32,633 nucleotides of DNA from JACTUA01 sp035506435 (GCA_035506435.1 DATJPK010000018.1:1-32633), one strand, 5' to 3'. Positions 5,881 through 14,441 are shown, numbered from the stretch's first letter. Numbers and translations are program-made. The notes: generated by a model from the letters alone, not told the origin.

Positions 5881-7962
5881 TCAGCCCCGTTGAATATCTT
5901 CCCGTTGCCCCGGGTTCCCGGCACCCTGCCGTTTCACGCCGCAGGCCCGGCCGACGACCCGAAAGGCGTCCTCGAGGTCACCGAAGTTCGGGATATGGTG
6001 GGCCCGGAGGATCTGCACGCTCGACGCGACCGAGGCGCCCCCGAGGAAGCAGCCCACCACCATCTTCTTCGTGTTCCGGGAAAAGCGGACCACCTCCTGC
6101 GCGAGCTGGGTGGGGTCGAGGACGGCGTCGGGCACCGAGACGATGAAGGCGATGTCCCAGAACTCCTGGTGCCGGATCAGGAAATCGAAGACACGGGCAT
6201 ACTGCTCAACTCCCGAGTCACCGACGAGGTCAAGCGGGTTCCCGTGGCTCCAGCCTGCCGGGAGGAAGGCCGAGAGCGCCGCGAGGGTCTCGGGGCGGAG
6301 GTCGACGAGGTCGATCCCGTAGAGCTCGGCGTAGTCGGAGGCAAACACGGCAAACCCGCCGGCATTCGTGATGACGATGCCACGGCGGCCCGCGGGATAG
6401 CCCTCGGAGGCGAGGAGCTCGGCGAGGAGGAAGGCCTCACGGAGCGACTGGGTCGCGGTGATCCCCACCTTCCGGAAGGCCGCAAGGTACATCTCGTGGC
6501 TCCCCGCGAGCGCGCCCGTGTGGGAGGAGGCGGCGGTCTTTCCCTTCGCCGAAAGGCCGCTCTTGATGGCGATGACGGGCACCTTTGCCGAGACCCGCTC
6601 CACTGACTCGAGGAAGGCCGGCCCGTCCTTCACCTCCTCGATGTACATGACGATGGCCCGGGTCTCGGGGTGGTTCCCGAGGTAAAACAGGAAGTCCTCG
6701 AACCCGAGGTCGAGCTGGTTCCCGACGCTCACCACCGCGGAGAACCCGAACTCCTCGGGAACGGACCAGTCAACCATGGTGGCAATGACGGCGCCGCTCT
6801 GGGAGATGAAGGCGACCTGCCCGGCCCTCGGGGTGATGGGGCCGAAGGTGGTGTTCACCCCCTGGTGGGGGAGCATGATCCCGAGGCAGTTCGGGCCGAG
6901 GATGCGCAGCGAGTATTTCCTCGCCGTTTCGAGGACCTCCCGCTCGAGGGCCTTCCCGGCCTCTCCGGTCTCGCCGAAACCGCCCGAGAGGACGATGGCG
7001 GCCTTTGCACCTGCCCTGCCAGCCTCCCCGATGATCCCCGGGACAAGCCGCGCCGGGACCGCGATGACCGCGAGGTGGACCGGCTCGGGGAGCGCCCCGA
7101 GGGAGGGCCAGGTCTTCTTTCCCTGGACCTCGGGCCGGTTCGGGTTCACCGCGTAGAGCCTGCCCGGGAAGGCGAGGAGGTTCCTGAAGACGGCGTACCC
7201 GACCTTGGAGGGATCGCCCGAGGCACCCACGACGGCAATGGACTCCGGGGTGAAGATCTCGGGGGCGAGGGCGCAATGGATCTTCCGCGGCCCGGCTGGG
7301 GGGGCCTCGCCGCCCTGGTACATCCGGGCATCCACCGCGCATGCGCCCTTCTCGTAGAGGATGACCGGGTTCAGGTCGAACTCCGAGATGCCCCCCTTCG
7401 CAAACATCTCCGCGGCAGAAACGATGAGGGAAACGAGTGCCTCCTCGTCCTTCGGAGGTTCGCCCCGGTACCCTGCGATGAGCCGGTACCCCCGGATCTC
7501 CCGGACCATCTCCCGGGCTTCCTCTCTCCCGAGGGGCAGGAGCCGGATCGAAACGTCCCTCAGGACCTCGACGAGGGTCCCGCCGAGGCCGAAGGTGATG
7601 GCCTTCCCGAAGGTCGGGTCGGTCTTCCCACCGACGAGGATCTCGAGTCCATGCGGGAGCTCCTTCTCGACGATTACCCCCCGGACAGCCGCGCCCGGGA
7701 CCCGTGCCTTCACCCGCGAGAGGATATCCCTGTACGCCGCGCGGGCCTCGCCGGGGTCATGCACACCCCTGACCACGCCCCCGATATCGCTCTTGTGGAC
7801 GATGTCGGGGGAGACGATCTTCATGACCACGGGGAAGCCGATGTCCTGCGCGATCCGGGCCACCCCATCCGCGTCCTGCGCGACCCCGAACGGGGGGACG
7901 GGGATACCGGATCGCCGGAGCAGCTCGTAGCCTTCAGGTTCGGTGAGCAACCGTGCCGCCAA
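5881..7962 (-). CDS. ADP-forming acyl-CoA synthetase, beta-alpha fusion
   Basis: The enzyme couples acyl-CoA cleavage to ADP phosphorylation, or activates acetate or another acid, in the cytoplasm. The 693-residue chain starts with the ATP-grasp (beta) part, residues 1-225, with VVMKIVSPDIVHKSDIGGV near 45-63. The alpha part follows: a CoA-binding Rossmann segment near 241 (SIAVVGASGDPSKVGY), ISQSGAV near 386, and the phosphohistidine loop SSHTGALAGS with H481. Beta before alpha is the reverse of the common alpha-beta fusion. The TTG at 7962 is chosen because a GGTGA Shine-Dalgarno lies seven nt upstream and the protein begins at the expected RLLTEPEGYELL block. It has its own promoter at 8008-8016. 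The acyl substrate is unknown. Confidence 0.92.
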   Translation of the reverse strand: MAARLLTEPEGYELLRRSGIPVPPFGVAQDADGVARIAQDIGFPVVMKIVSPDIVHKSDIGGVVRGVHDPGEARAAYRDILSRVKARVPGAAVRGVIVEKELPHGLEILVGGKTDPTFGKAITFGLGGTLVEVLRDVSIRLLPLGREEAREMVREIRGYRLIAGYRGEPPKDEEALVSLIVSAAEMFAKGGISEFDLNPVILYEKGACAVDARMYQGGEAPPAGPRKIHCALAPEIFTPESIAVVGASGDPSKVGYAVFRNLLAFPGRLYAVNPNRPEVQGKKTWPSLGALPEPVHLAVIAVPARLVPGIIGEAGRAGAKAAIVLSGGFGETGEAGKALEREVLETARKYSLRILGPNCLGIMLPHQGVNTTFGPITPRAGQVAFISQSGAVIATMVDWSVPEEFGFSAVVSVGNQLDLGFEDFLFYLGNHPETRAIVMYIEEVKDGPAFLESVERVSAKVPVIAIKSGLSAKGKTAASSHTGALAGSHEMYLAAFRKVGITATQSLREAFLLAELLASEGYPAGRRGIVITNAGGFAVFASDYAELYGIDLVDLRPETLAALSAFLPAGWSHGNPLDLVGDSGVEQYARVFDFLIRHQEFWDIAFIVSVPDAVLDPTQLAQEVVRFSRNTKKMVVGCFLGGASVASSVQILRAHHIPNFGDLEDAFRVVGRACGVKRQGAGNPGQREDIQRG

Positions 7963-8007
7963 GTCCTTTTCACCCCGGTATTATCACCGGGTGGGTGCGC
8001 CTTTATC

Positions 8008-8016
8008 CTTTATAGT
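8008..8016 (-). promoter_or_regulatory. TATA box of the acyl-CoA synthetase gene
   Basis: ACTATAAAG on the minus strand would start transcription near 7986, giving a leader of about 24 nt that contains the GGTGA ribosome-binding site. Confidence 0.55.
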
Positions 8017-8074
8017 CCTCGCCCGGCCGTACAGGCCGAAGTGTGCGGGCGCGGCCTGCACCTGACCCTGTGCC

Positions 8075-10198
8075 CTATCCCGTTTCCCTTCCTTCCCCGG
8101 CCTGCCCTTTCGCCGCCGCGGCGAGTAGGGCTGTGAGGGATCCGGGGTCGGTGACCGGGAGTTCGCAGGCGTGGTTCCGGCACACGTAGGCTGCAGCCCC
8201 GCCCGGCTTTGGGATAAATGCCTTCGTGAAAGGCGCGAGGGACTCGATGAGCGGATCTCCGGACGGGACCTTCAGGAGAACGGCACAGTCGGGGCTGGAC
8301 GGGGCGTCGAGGACATCGAGCAGCGCGCGGGTGCCCTCCCCGTCCGGGTCTCCAACAATGACGACGTCGACCGGTGGATGGATGGCCTCCTGGAGTGCGG
8401 CCACCATCCAGCAGGACGCCGCGGCCGAGTCCGCATGATGCCTAAGGTACCAGGCCTCGAGCTCGCGTGCGAGGTCGAGGTACTTCGTCTTCCCCGTGAG
8501 GTGGGAGACGAGGAGGAGGTTCCGGAGCGCGACAGAGTTCGATGAGGGGGTCGCACCGTCGTGGACCGGCTTCAGCCGCGCGATGAGCGTCTCCCCGTCG
8601 TCGGGGGTGAAGAAGAACCCGCCACGATCCCTGTCCCAGAACCGTTCGATGAGCCGGTCCGTGAGGGTGACCGCCCGGTCGAGGAGGCGGGTATCATGGG
8701 TGGACCGGTAGAGCTCGAGGAGGCCCCAGGTGAGGCAGGCATAGTCGTCCGCATTTCCCCCGATGGCAGCATCCCCGGACCGGTACCGGTGAAGAAGTGT
8801 CCCGCCGGGCGACATGAGGCACGAGAGGATGAACGCTGCCGCCTTTTCTGCAATTCTCGTGTACTCCGGGTTCCCGAGCACTCGCCCCGCCATCGCGAAG
8901 GCCGCTATGGCAAGCCCGTTCCAGTCCGCGAGTATCTTCTCGTCGCGGGAAGGTCGCACCCGCCGGTCCCGGGCGGCGCGCACCTTTGCCATGGCCGGGT
9001 CGATGATCGGGCCAAGGTCACCGGGGAGCACGCCGAGACCGGCCGCGACCTCTTCGGGGGACTTTGCCTCGTGGAGGATGTTCTCGGGGGTTTCCGGTAC
9101 GCCGGCCCGGCGCGGGATGTTCCCGTCGCGGCACACCCCGTAGAACTCCACGAATGCCGCGAGTTCGACGCCCGAGAGGATTTTTCCTATCTCGTCCCTC
9201 GTCCAGAGGTAGAACGCCCCCTCCCTTCCCCCGCTCTCGGCATCTTCGGCGCTGAAGAAGGCTCCCTCGTCGGCCCGGAGGTCGCGTTCGAGGTACGCGA
9301 GGATCTCCCGCGCGATCCTCCGGTAGAACTCATTCCCGGTCGCCCGGAACGCCTCGGTGTACGCAATGGCGAGGAGGGCCTGGTCATAGAGCATCTTCTC
9401 GTAATGGGGGACGAGCCACGAGGCGTCCATGGAATACCGGTGGAACCCGAACCCCGCATGGTCGTACATCCCCCCGGCGTGCATGGCCCGGAGGGTCTTT
9501 TCGGCCATCGAAAGCGGCCCCCGGTCGCCGGTGATCCGGTGGCTCCTTATGAGGAAGATCAGGGTGGCAGGGGAGGGGAACTTGGGGGCCCCGCCGAAAC
9601 CCCCGTACTTCGGGTCGAAGCTTGACGCGAGCTCCCCGAGGACCCGCTCCACCACCTGCGCCGCCGTTTCCGCGCCCTCCCCCGGAGGTGCCCCGGCGAG
9701 GAGGAGTGTCGCCTTGTCTGCGGCGGTGAGGAGCTCCTCCCGCCTTTCGCGCCATGCCGTGACGATCATGGGGACGAGGTCGAGCATCCCGACGAGGCCA
9801 TGACCGGATTCCCGGGGGATGTAGGTCGCGGTGAAGAACGGCTTTCCCTCGGGCGTCATCACGATGGTGAGGGGCCAGCCGCCGGTACCCATGAGCTGGA
9901 GCGCGGCCGCCATGTACACCTGGTCGATCTCCGGCCGCTCCTCCCGGTCCACCTTGACGTTCACGAAGCCCGCGTTCATGAGGGCCGCCACCCGGGGGTT
10001 CTCGAAGGACTCGCGGGCCATGACATGGCACCAGTGGCAGGTCGAGTACCCGATGGAAAGAAAGACCGGCCGGTCCTCGGCCCTCGCCCGGTTGAAGGCC
10101 TCCTCGCCCCACGGGTACCAGTTGACCGGGTTGTAGGCGTGCTGGAGCAGGTAGGGGCTCTTTTCATTGACTAGGTGGTTGGGTCTCCTGCCGGCCAT
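8075..10198 (-). CDS. Thioredoxin-domain protein of the SSP411/YyaL (DUF255) family
   Basis: The 707-residue product matches the whole family. The N-terminal thioredoxin-like domain has the diagnostic NEKSPYLLQHAYNPVNWYPW block and a CHWCHVM active-site-like motif at 54-60. The long C-terminal part, from about 200 on, is an alpha/alpha-toroid glycosidase-like domain (for example GGFGGAPKFPSP, then HDTRLLDRAV). The family is widespread and its reaction is not established; a redox or carbohydrate-related role is only suggested by the folds. No signal peptide is seen, so it is probably cytoplasmic. GGAGG lies immediately upstream of the ATG at 10198. A TATA-like GCTTATACC at 10240-10232 drives it, divergent from the UPF0280 gene. 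Confidence 0.95.
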   Translation of the reverse strand: MAGRRPNHLVNEKSPYLLQHAYNPVNWYPWGEEAFNRARAEDRPVFLSIGYSTCHWCHVMARESFENPRVAALMNAGFVNVKVDREERPEIDQVYMAAALQLMGTGGWPLTIVMTPEGKPFFTATYIPRESGHGLVGMLDLVPMIVTAWRERREELLTAADKATLLLAGAPPGEGAETAAQVVERVLGELASSFDPKYGGFGGAPKFPSPATLIFLIRSHRITGDRGPLSMAEKTLRAMHAGGMYDHAGFGFHRYSMDASWLVPHYEKMLYDQALLAIAYTEAFRATGNEFYRRIAREILAYLERDLRADEGAFFSAEDAESGGREGAFYLWTRDEIGKILSGVELAAFVEFYGVCRDGNIPRRAGVPETPENILHEAKSPEEVAAGLGVLPGDLGPIIDPAMAKVRAARDRRVRPSRDEKILADWNGLAIAAFAMAGRVLGNPEYTRIAEKAAAFILSCLMSPGGTLLHRYRSGDAAIGGNADDYACLTWGLLELYRSTHDTRLLDRAVTLTDRLIERFWDRDRGGFFFTPDDGETLIARLKPVHDGATPSSNSVALRNLLLVSHLTGKTKYLDLARELEAWYLRHHADSAAASCWMVAALQEAIHPPVDVVIVGDPDGEGTRALLDVLDAPSSPDCAVLLKVPSGDPLIESLAPFTKAFIPKPGGAAAYVCRNHACELPVTDPGSLTALLAAAAKGQAGEGRETG

Positions 10199-10231
10199 TT
10201 TTCCTCCGCTCCTTCCCCATCACAGGCGGAT

Positions 10232-10267
10232 GGTATAAGCCTTCCCCCCGGAGATCACCCATATAGG
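10232..10267. promoter_or_regulatory. Divergent promoter region
   Basis: The spacer 10199-10306 holds two oppositely oriented TATA-like boxes. GCTTATACC (10240-10232, minus) serves the SSP411-type gene, and CATATAGG (10260-10267, plus) serves the UPF0280 gene with a leader of about 18 nt. Confidence 0.45.
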
Positions 10268-10306
10268 TACCTGGGGCGACCCGGGGTACAGGGACAGGAC
10301 CCCCGA

Positions 10307-11047
10307 ATGACCATGATTCGCGAGCACTTCGAGTTCCGCGAGACCATTGCGACCATCCTCGCCGACGAACCGTCACATGTTGCCGCCGCACGGGAGGGGA
10401 TGATGGACGCACGGCAGGAGCTCGAGCGGTACATCGCGGGGGACCCCTTTTTCGCGATCACGTACGATCCGTACACCCCCGTCGGGGGCGGGAAGGTCGT
10501 GAGGCGGATGGCGGATGCCGCCCGGAAGGCCGGGGTCGGGCCGATGGCCGCGGTCGCGGGCACCATCGCATGGTCAGGCCTCGAGGCGATGATCGGGGCA
10601 GGGGCCCGGTTCGGCGTGATCGACAACGGGGGCGATATCGCGCTTGCCACCGACCGGGAAATCCGGGTAGGACTGCATGCCGGGACATCGCCTCTCTCTG
10701 ACACCCTCGCGTTTGTCATTCTTCCCACTGGAGGCATCCGCGGCATCTGCACCTCCTCCGCCTCGGTGGGGCCCTCGGTGAGCCTGGGGGTCGCCGACGC
10801 GGTGACGGTCTTCTCCGAAAACGTCGCCTCTGCCGATTCATGGGCGACCGCCGTGTGTAACGGGCTCCGGAAGGACGACCGATCGGTCCTCGGGCGCCTC
10901 GTGGGGAGCGATATTACCGCCGTCGTTGCCGTCCTCGGGAATGAAATGGTCAGCTGGGGCGACCCGCCCCGGCTCACCCGCGCCCGGGTCAGCCCCGATA
11001 TCATCACCCGGGGGAGGGATCCCTCCCGGGCTCATTCTTCGAGGTAG
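10307..11047 (+). CDS. UPF0280 family protein (ApbE-like fold)
   Basis: The product has 246 residues from the ATG at 10307; a second ATG at 10313 is also possible. It contains the family's glycine-rich and small-residue blocks: TPVGGGKVVRRMADAARKAG, GPMAAVAGTIAW and VIDNGGDIAL, then GICTSSASVGPSVSLGVADAV. The family is common in methanogens and distantly resembles the FMN transferase ApbE. Its reaction is not known and none is assigned. The open frame extends upstream, but that part overlaps the divergent promoter and does not look like protein. The last 16 bp overlap the 3' end of the convergent gene at 11032. Confidence 0.9.
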   Translation: MTMIREHFEFRETIATILADEPSHVAAAREGMMDARQELERYIAGDPFFAITYDPYTPVGGGKVVRRMADAARKAGVGPMAAVAGTIAWSGLEAMIGAGARFGVIDNGGDIALATDREIRVGLHAGTSPLSDTLAFVILPTGGIRGICTSSASVGPSVSLGVADAVTVFSENVASADSWATAVCNGLRKDDRSVLGRLVGSDITAVVAVLGNEMVSWGDPPRLTRARVSPDIITRGRDPSRAHSSR

Positions 11048-11418
11048 CGCCTCGCCCCGCGGTACGCCGAGGATCCCTCGAACCGCGTGAGCAGCTCGCC
11101 GAGCTCGGTGACCTCGACGACCGGTCCTCCCGGTTCGAGCCTGAAGACGAGCTCGGTTCCCTTCTCCTCCTCGAAGGGGATCCCTTCGAGGGCGGCAATC
11201 GCGGGCTGGAGGTCGAGCCGCTCCTGGCCGAGGAGCGTGGGCAGCTCCCGGAAATGGTAATAGAAGGACTGGAGGGCGTTCAGGAGATCGGACCGGAGGA
11301 GCTCCTGCCTTGCCTCGGGGTCGAGGCTGTCGAGTACCTCGGCGAGGGTCTTCTCGTTCTCGCCCGCGATCGCGAGGATGCGATCCGCAAGCTCGGCCAG
11401 TTCCACGCGGTCGATCAT
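11032..11418 (-). CDS. Small uncharacterised helical protein
   Basis: The product has 128 residues from the ATG at 11418, which has a GGTGA Shine-Dalgarno eight nt upstream. A GTG at 11430 would add four residues and is the alternative start. The protein is acidic and mostly helical (ELADRILAIAGENEKTLAEV, PEARQELLRSDLLNALQSF). No domain is recognised. It converges with and overlaps the UPF0280 gene by 16 bp, and it diverges from the trm56-tfe operon through a shared AT-rich box. Confidence 0.75.
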   Translation of the reverse strand: MIDRVELAELADRILAIAGENEKTLAEVLDSLDPEARQELLRSDLLNALQSFYYHFRELPTLLGQERLDLQPAIAALEGIPFEEEKGTELVFRLEPGGPVVEVTELGELLTRFEGSSAYRGARRYLEE

Positions 11419-11456
11419 GGCAACCTTCACCCTTTCACCGGAATCGGAGAGAGACC

Positions 11457-11464
11457 TAAATAAG
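11457..11464. promoter_or_regulatory. AT box that may serve both divergent genes
   Basis: TAAATAAG is centred 26 nt upstream of the GTG at 11486 on the plus strand, implying a leaderless start. On the minus strand CTTATTTA sits about 42 nt upstream of the ATG at 11418, giving a leader of about 16 nt. It is the only good TATA candidate in the spacer for either gene. Confidence 0.5.
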
Positions 11465-11485
11465 ATATGCCCGAGATTGGTACGT

Positions 11486-11776
11486 GTGCGAGACGAGGAA
11501 CGTGACTGGGAGATCTACCATGCTTTCCAGGACGGGAAGACCCGGACGGCGGGCGACCTGGCTGCCCTGGGGTACGCCCGCGGGGACGTCGAGGCATCCC
11601 TCTCACGGCTCGAAAAGGCATTTCTCGTCGAACGGTCAGGGGATGCGGTAAGGGTTCTCTCATTCCAGGAGTCTCTCCTTCTCTGCCAGATGGCCAACGA
11701 CAGAGACTGCCCGATCTGTATCGAAAACGGGGTCATCAGGGCGAGGCAGCCTCCGGGACAGGAGGGAAATGAATGA
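11486..11776 (+). CDS. Small winged-helix-like protein with a CPIC motif, first gene of the trm56-tfe operon
   Basis: The product has 96 residues. A helix-turn-helix-like segment covers about 20-55 (TAGDLAALGYARGDVEASLS, then RLEKAFLVER), followed by C67 and a CPIC pair (C75, C78) that could hold a metal. The GTG at 11486 is chosen because the TATA-like box at 11457-11464 leaves no room for a leader; the in-frame TTG at 11477 is an alternative. The upstream extension of the frame overlaps the divergent gene and is discarded. Its stop overlaps the trm56 start in ATGA, so translation is probably coupled. DNA or RNA binding is a guess from the fold. Confidence 0.72.
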   Translation: MRDEERDWEIYHAFQDGKTRTAGDLAALGYARGDVEASLSRLEKAFLVERSGDAVRVLSFQESLLLCQMANDRDCPICIENGVIRARQPPGQEGNE

Positions 11777-12294
11777 CGAAGGTCTGCATCCTCAGGCTCG
11801 GCCACCGGCCCTTCCGGGACAAGCGGGTCACCACCCATGTCGGCCTCGCGGCGCGGGCCTTCGGCGCCGATGGCATGTACCTCGCCGCAAGCGACCCGGG
11901 GATCGTGGAAAGCCTCCGGGATGTCGCGGTACGCTGGGGGGGAGAGTTCTTCATCGAGGACGGCATCTCCTGGAAGAGGTGCGTCCGGGAGTGGAAGAAA
12001 AAGGGCGGGACGGTCGTCCACCTGACCATGTACGGGCTTCCCCTGAAGGAGGTTATCGGCGAGATACGGGAAAAGGAGGAGATCCTTGTCGTCGCCGGTG
12101 CCGAGAAGGTGCCGGGCGAGATCTATGGTCTTGCCGATTATAACATCTCGGTGACAAGCCAGCCTCACTCGGAGGTCTCGGGGGTCGCGGTCTTCCTCGA
12201 CCACCTGTTCGAGGGAAAAGAGCTTGACCGGACCTACCCGGATGCCGAGCTGCAGATCGTCCCGAGCCGGGACGGCAAGAGGACCGTGCCGTGA
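11773..12294 (+). CDS. trm56: tRNA (cytidine(56)-2'-O)-methyltransferase
   Basis: Trm56 is the archaeal SPOUT enzyme that 2'-O-methylates C56 in the T-loop of tRNAs, using S-adenosylmethionine. The 173-residue product fits the family. Visible features are the N-terminal RLGHRPFRDKRVTTHVGL block and the central HLTMYGLPL. The knotted cofactor site follows, with VVAGAEKVPGEIYGLADYN and VTSQPHSEVSGVAVFLD. Its ATG overlaps the previous stop by four bases, with GGAGG seven nt upstream. Its own stop overlaps the next gene in GTGA, which places it in a tightly coupled operon with tfe. Confidence 0.95.
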   Translation: MTKVCILRLGHRPFRDKRVTTHVGLAARAFGADGMYLAASDPGIVESLRDVAVRWGGEFFIEDGISWKRCVREWKKKGGTVVHLTMYGLPLKEVIGEIREKEEILVVAGAEKVPGEIYGLADYNISVTSQPHSEVSGVAVFLDHLFEGKELDRTYPDAELQIVPSRDGKRTVP

Positions 12295-13370
12295 AGGGAA
12301 GGGTGCTCGTCGCGGGGTTTGCCACGCGACACGTCGCGCAGTCGGCATGGAAGGCGGGGTACGAGGTCTGCGCGGTGGACCATTTCTGCGACCAGGATCT
12401 CTCGTGGTACACGATCGACCGGCTGAAGTTCGACGAGCTGGACGAGCTCCCCGACCGTATCGCCGAGATGGCTGCCCGGCACCGGGCCGATTTCTTCGTG
12501 CCGACGTCGGGGGCCGAGACCCTCGACCCTCCCTTCCCCCTCGCCGGGACAAGCCGGGAGGCTGCATCACGGCTCCTCGACAAGCTCGAGGCCCAACGCT
12601 TTTTCGAACACGAGCGGATCCCGGTCCCTCCCGTCGCCCGGGAGGAAGATTACCCGTACATCGCGAAACCGAGAAGCGGCGCGGGCGGGTGGAGGAATGC
12701 CGTTATCGGGTCCGGCGGGGACCTGGCCCGGTGGCGGGAGGAGAACCCCGGGGTTGAGCCGCTTCTCCAGGAACTGGTCAAGGGGGTCCCGGCGAGCGTC
12801 TCCTGCCTCGCCGACGGGAAGGGCCACGCGGTGGCCATCGCGGCGAACGAGCAGGTCCTGAGAGGCTGCGGACCGAACCCGTTCGGCTTCACGGGCTCCG
12901 TCACTCCCCTCGAGCACCCCCTCGCCGGCCAGATGCGTATCCTCGGGATGCGAGCCGCGGCGGCGAGCGGCTGCACGGGCTCCGTCGGTGTGGACTTCGT
13001 GCTCGGGGCAGAGGCCGTGGCCATCGAGGTGAACCCCCGGTTCCAGGGCACCGTGGACACCGTCGAGGCCGCCACCGGCCTCAACCTCTTCGAACTGCAC
13101 CTGGAAGCCTGCCGGGGGAACCTCCCTGCACAGCTCCCCGTGCCCGGGTGCACCGCCATGCGGGGGATCCTCTTCGCGGACCGGGACATGGTGGTGAAGG
13201 AGGACCTCGCCCCCCTTTCCCCGTCCGTCTCCGATATTCCCTGGCCGGGGACCTCCTTCGAGGAGGGCCAGGCCATGGTGAGCATTCTCGGGAAGGGGGC
13301 GGACCGGGAGGAGGCCTTCCAGGATCTTGACAACACCCTTAACAAGCTGAAGCGATATATGGGGAGATGA
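12291..13370 (+). CDS. ATP-grasp carboligase-like protein
   Basis: The product has 359 residues. An N-terminal preATP-grasp Rossmann-like part (RVLVAGFATRHVAQSAWKAG) is followed by an ATP-grasp fold. Blocks typical of that fold are YIAKPRSGAGGWRN near 123-136, LLQELVKGVPASVSCLADG near 158-176, and the metal and ATP end motif VAIEVNPRFQGTVDTVE near 243-259. It looks like the archaeal group of predicted ATP-dependent carboligases related to biotin carboxylase, which ligate a carboxylate to an amine or similar nucleophile. The substrate is unknown. The GTG start overlaps the trm56 stop by four bases and its stop overlaps the tfe ATG by four, so it is cotranscribed with both. Confidence 0.85.
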   Translation: MKGRVLVAGFATRHVAQSAWKAGYEVCAVDHFCDQDLSWYTIDRLKFDELDELPDRIAEMAARHRADFFVPTSGAETLDPPFPLAGTSREAASRLLDKLEAQRFFEHERIPVPPVAREEDYPYIAKPRSGAGGWRNAVIGSGGDLARWREENPGVEPLLQELVKGVPASVSCLADGKGHAVAIAANEQVLRGCGPNPFGFTGSVTPLEHPLAGQMRILGMRAAAASGCTGSVGVDFVLGAEAVAIEVNPRFQGTVDTVEAATGLNLFELHLEACRGNLPAQLPVPGCTAMRGILFADRDMVVKEDLAPLSPSVSDIPWPGTSFEEGQAMVSILGKGADREEAFQDLDNTLNKLKRYMGR

Positions 13371-13885
13371 TGTCCATCACGGAGATCCTTGAGGACGAGG
13401 CGGTCCGGTCGTACCTCCGCCGGCTCATCGGCGAGGAGGGTCTCGATCTCCTGGGGAGGGTCCCCGAGGAAGGGGAGTACAGCGACGAGGATCTCGCCGA
13501 GAAAACGGGGATCAACCTGAACTCGGTCAGGCACACCCTCTATACCCTCTATGAAAAGCGGCTTGCCGAGTACCGGCGGCTGAAGAACACCGAGACGGGC
13601 TGGCTCACCTATCTCTGGACCCTGCGGCTCGACCGGGTACCATCGGCCATCAAGGAGGACATGAGGATGCTCCTCGAGAAGCTCGAGGCCAGGGAGAGTT
13701 TCGAGGAGGAGAACGACTTCTACCTCTGCAAGAATTGCGGGACGTTCACGTTCAACGAGGTCATGGAGCTCGACTTCGCCTGCCCGCGTTGCACCCAGCC
13801 GGTCGAGCACTTCGATAACGAGGCCCTCCTATCAGCCCTGAAGCGCAGGATCTCAGCCATCCGCGAATGCCTCGGGTATGAGTAA
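13367..13885 (+). CDS. tfe: Transcription factor E, alpha subunit
   Basis: TFE is the archaeal homologue of TFIIE-alpha. It helps open the promoter with TBP, TFB and RNA polymerase. The 172-residue product has the N-terminal winged helix (YSDEDLAEKTGINLNSVRHT near 38-57, then LYEKRLAEYRR). A coiled linker leads to a C-terminal zinc ribbon with C121, C124, C139 and C142 (FYLCKNCGTF, FACPRC). The length is normal. The ATG at 13367 overlaps the previous stop, and an ATG directly after it at 13370 is possible. The frame overlaps the HD gene by eight bases. Confidence 0.97.
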   Translation: MMSITEILEDEAVRSYLRRLIGEEGLDLLGRVPEEGEYSDEDLAEKTGINLNSVRHTLYTLYEKRLAEYRRLKNTETGWLTYLWTLRLDRVPSAIKEDMRMLLEKLEARESFEEENDFYLCKNCGTFTFNEVMELDFACPRCTQPVEHFDNEALLSALKRRISAIRECLGYE

Positions 13886-14441
13886 GTCCCCGAAGGGCGA
13901 AGCCCGGCGGAGAACCGCCAGGCAGAAGCCTGGTGGTGACCGACGGACCGAAGGTCCGTTAAGGAGCTGGGAGGCGCTCCTCGTCCGGGCGGGCTGCGAC
14001 CCCGGGGTCATCGCCCATGCCCGGGCGGTCACCCGCCTTGCCCTCACGTTTTCGGATAGCCCCGTCGTGGACCGGGACCTCGTCCGGGCGGGGGCGATGC
14101 TCCACGACATCGGAAGAAGGGAGACGCACGGGATCGCCCATGCCCAGCGCGGCGCAGGGATCGCGCGGGGCCTCGGGCTCGATGAACGGATCGCCTCGAT
14201 CATCGAGCGGCACATCGGCGCCGGGCTCACCGCCGACGAATGCTCCCTCGAGGGACTCGTCCCGAGGGACTGCCTCCCGGTGACTGTCGAGGAGAAGATC
14301 GTGGCGAACGCCGACAACCTGGTCGCGGGGACCCGGGAAACGGTCATAGAGGAAACCCTCGGCGGGGCAACCTGGCTGAAAAAGAGGGTCAGGAAACGGA
14401 TCTGCCGGCTGTACCTTGAAATGGAAGTGTACAGGAACTGA
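13878..14441 (+). CDS. HDIG-type HD-domain phosphohydrolase
   Basis: The product has 187 residues. The HD metal site is clear: H47, H76-D77 in AMLHDIGRRE, H112 in IIERHIGAG, and D146 in VANADNLV. This fits the archaeal HDIG family of metal-dependent phosphohydrolases, whose substrate here is unknown. The ATG overlaps the tfe stop by eight bases (ATGAGTAA), and no other in-frame start precedes the domain. Residues 4-28 are encoded by a hairpin repeat array (13889-13958) like that at 1401-1533. They form a basic, probably disordered N-terminal extension rich in Arg, Lys and Gly that does not belong to the HD fold. It is the last gene of the five-gene operon. Confidence 0.9.
   Translation: MSKSPKGEARRRTARQKPGGDRRTEGPLRSWEALLVRAGCDPGVIAHARAVTRLALTFSDSPVVDRDLVRAGAMLHDIGRRETHGIAHAQRGAGIARGLGLDERIASIIERHIGAGLTADECSLEGLVPRDCLPVTVEEKIVANADNLVAGTRETVIEETLGGATWLKKRVRKRICRLYLEMEVYRN
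13889..13958. repeat. Hairpin repeat array inside the HD-protein coding start
   Basis: Consecutive small hairpins are GGGCGAAGCCC (13895-13905), GGCGGAGAACCGCC (13906-13919), CAGGCAGAAGCCTG (13919-13932), GGTGGTGACC (13932-13941) and CGGACCGAAGGTCCG (13944-13958). Order and linkers match the array at 1480-1533, while the stem bases differ but stay paired. Confidence 0.75.

Noticed and set aside
6670..8136. A 488-codon plus-strand frame opposite the acyl-CoA synthetase
   Set aside because: It is antisense to a fully recognised enzyme, with composition typical of a shadow frame.
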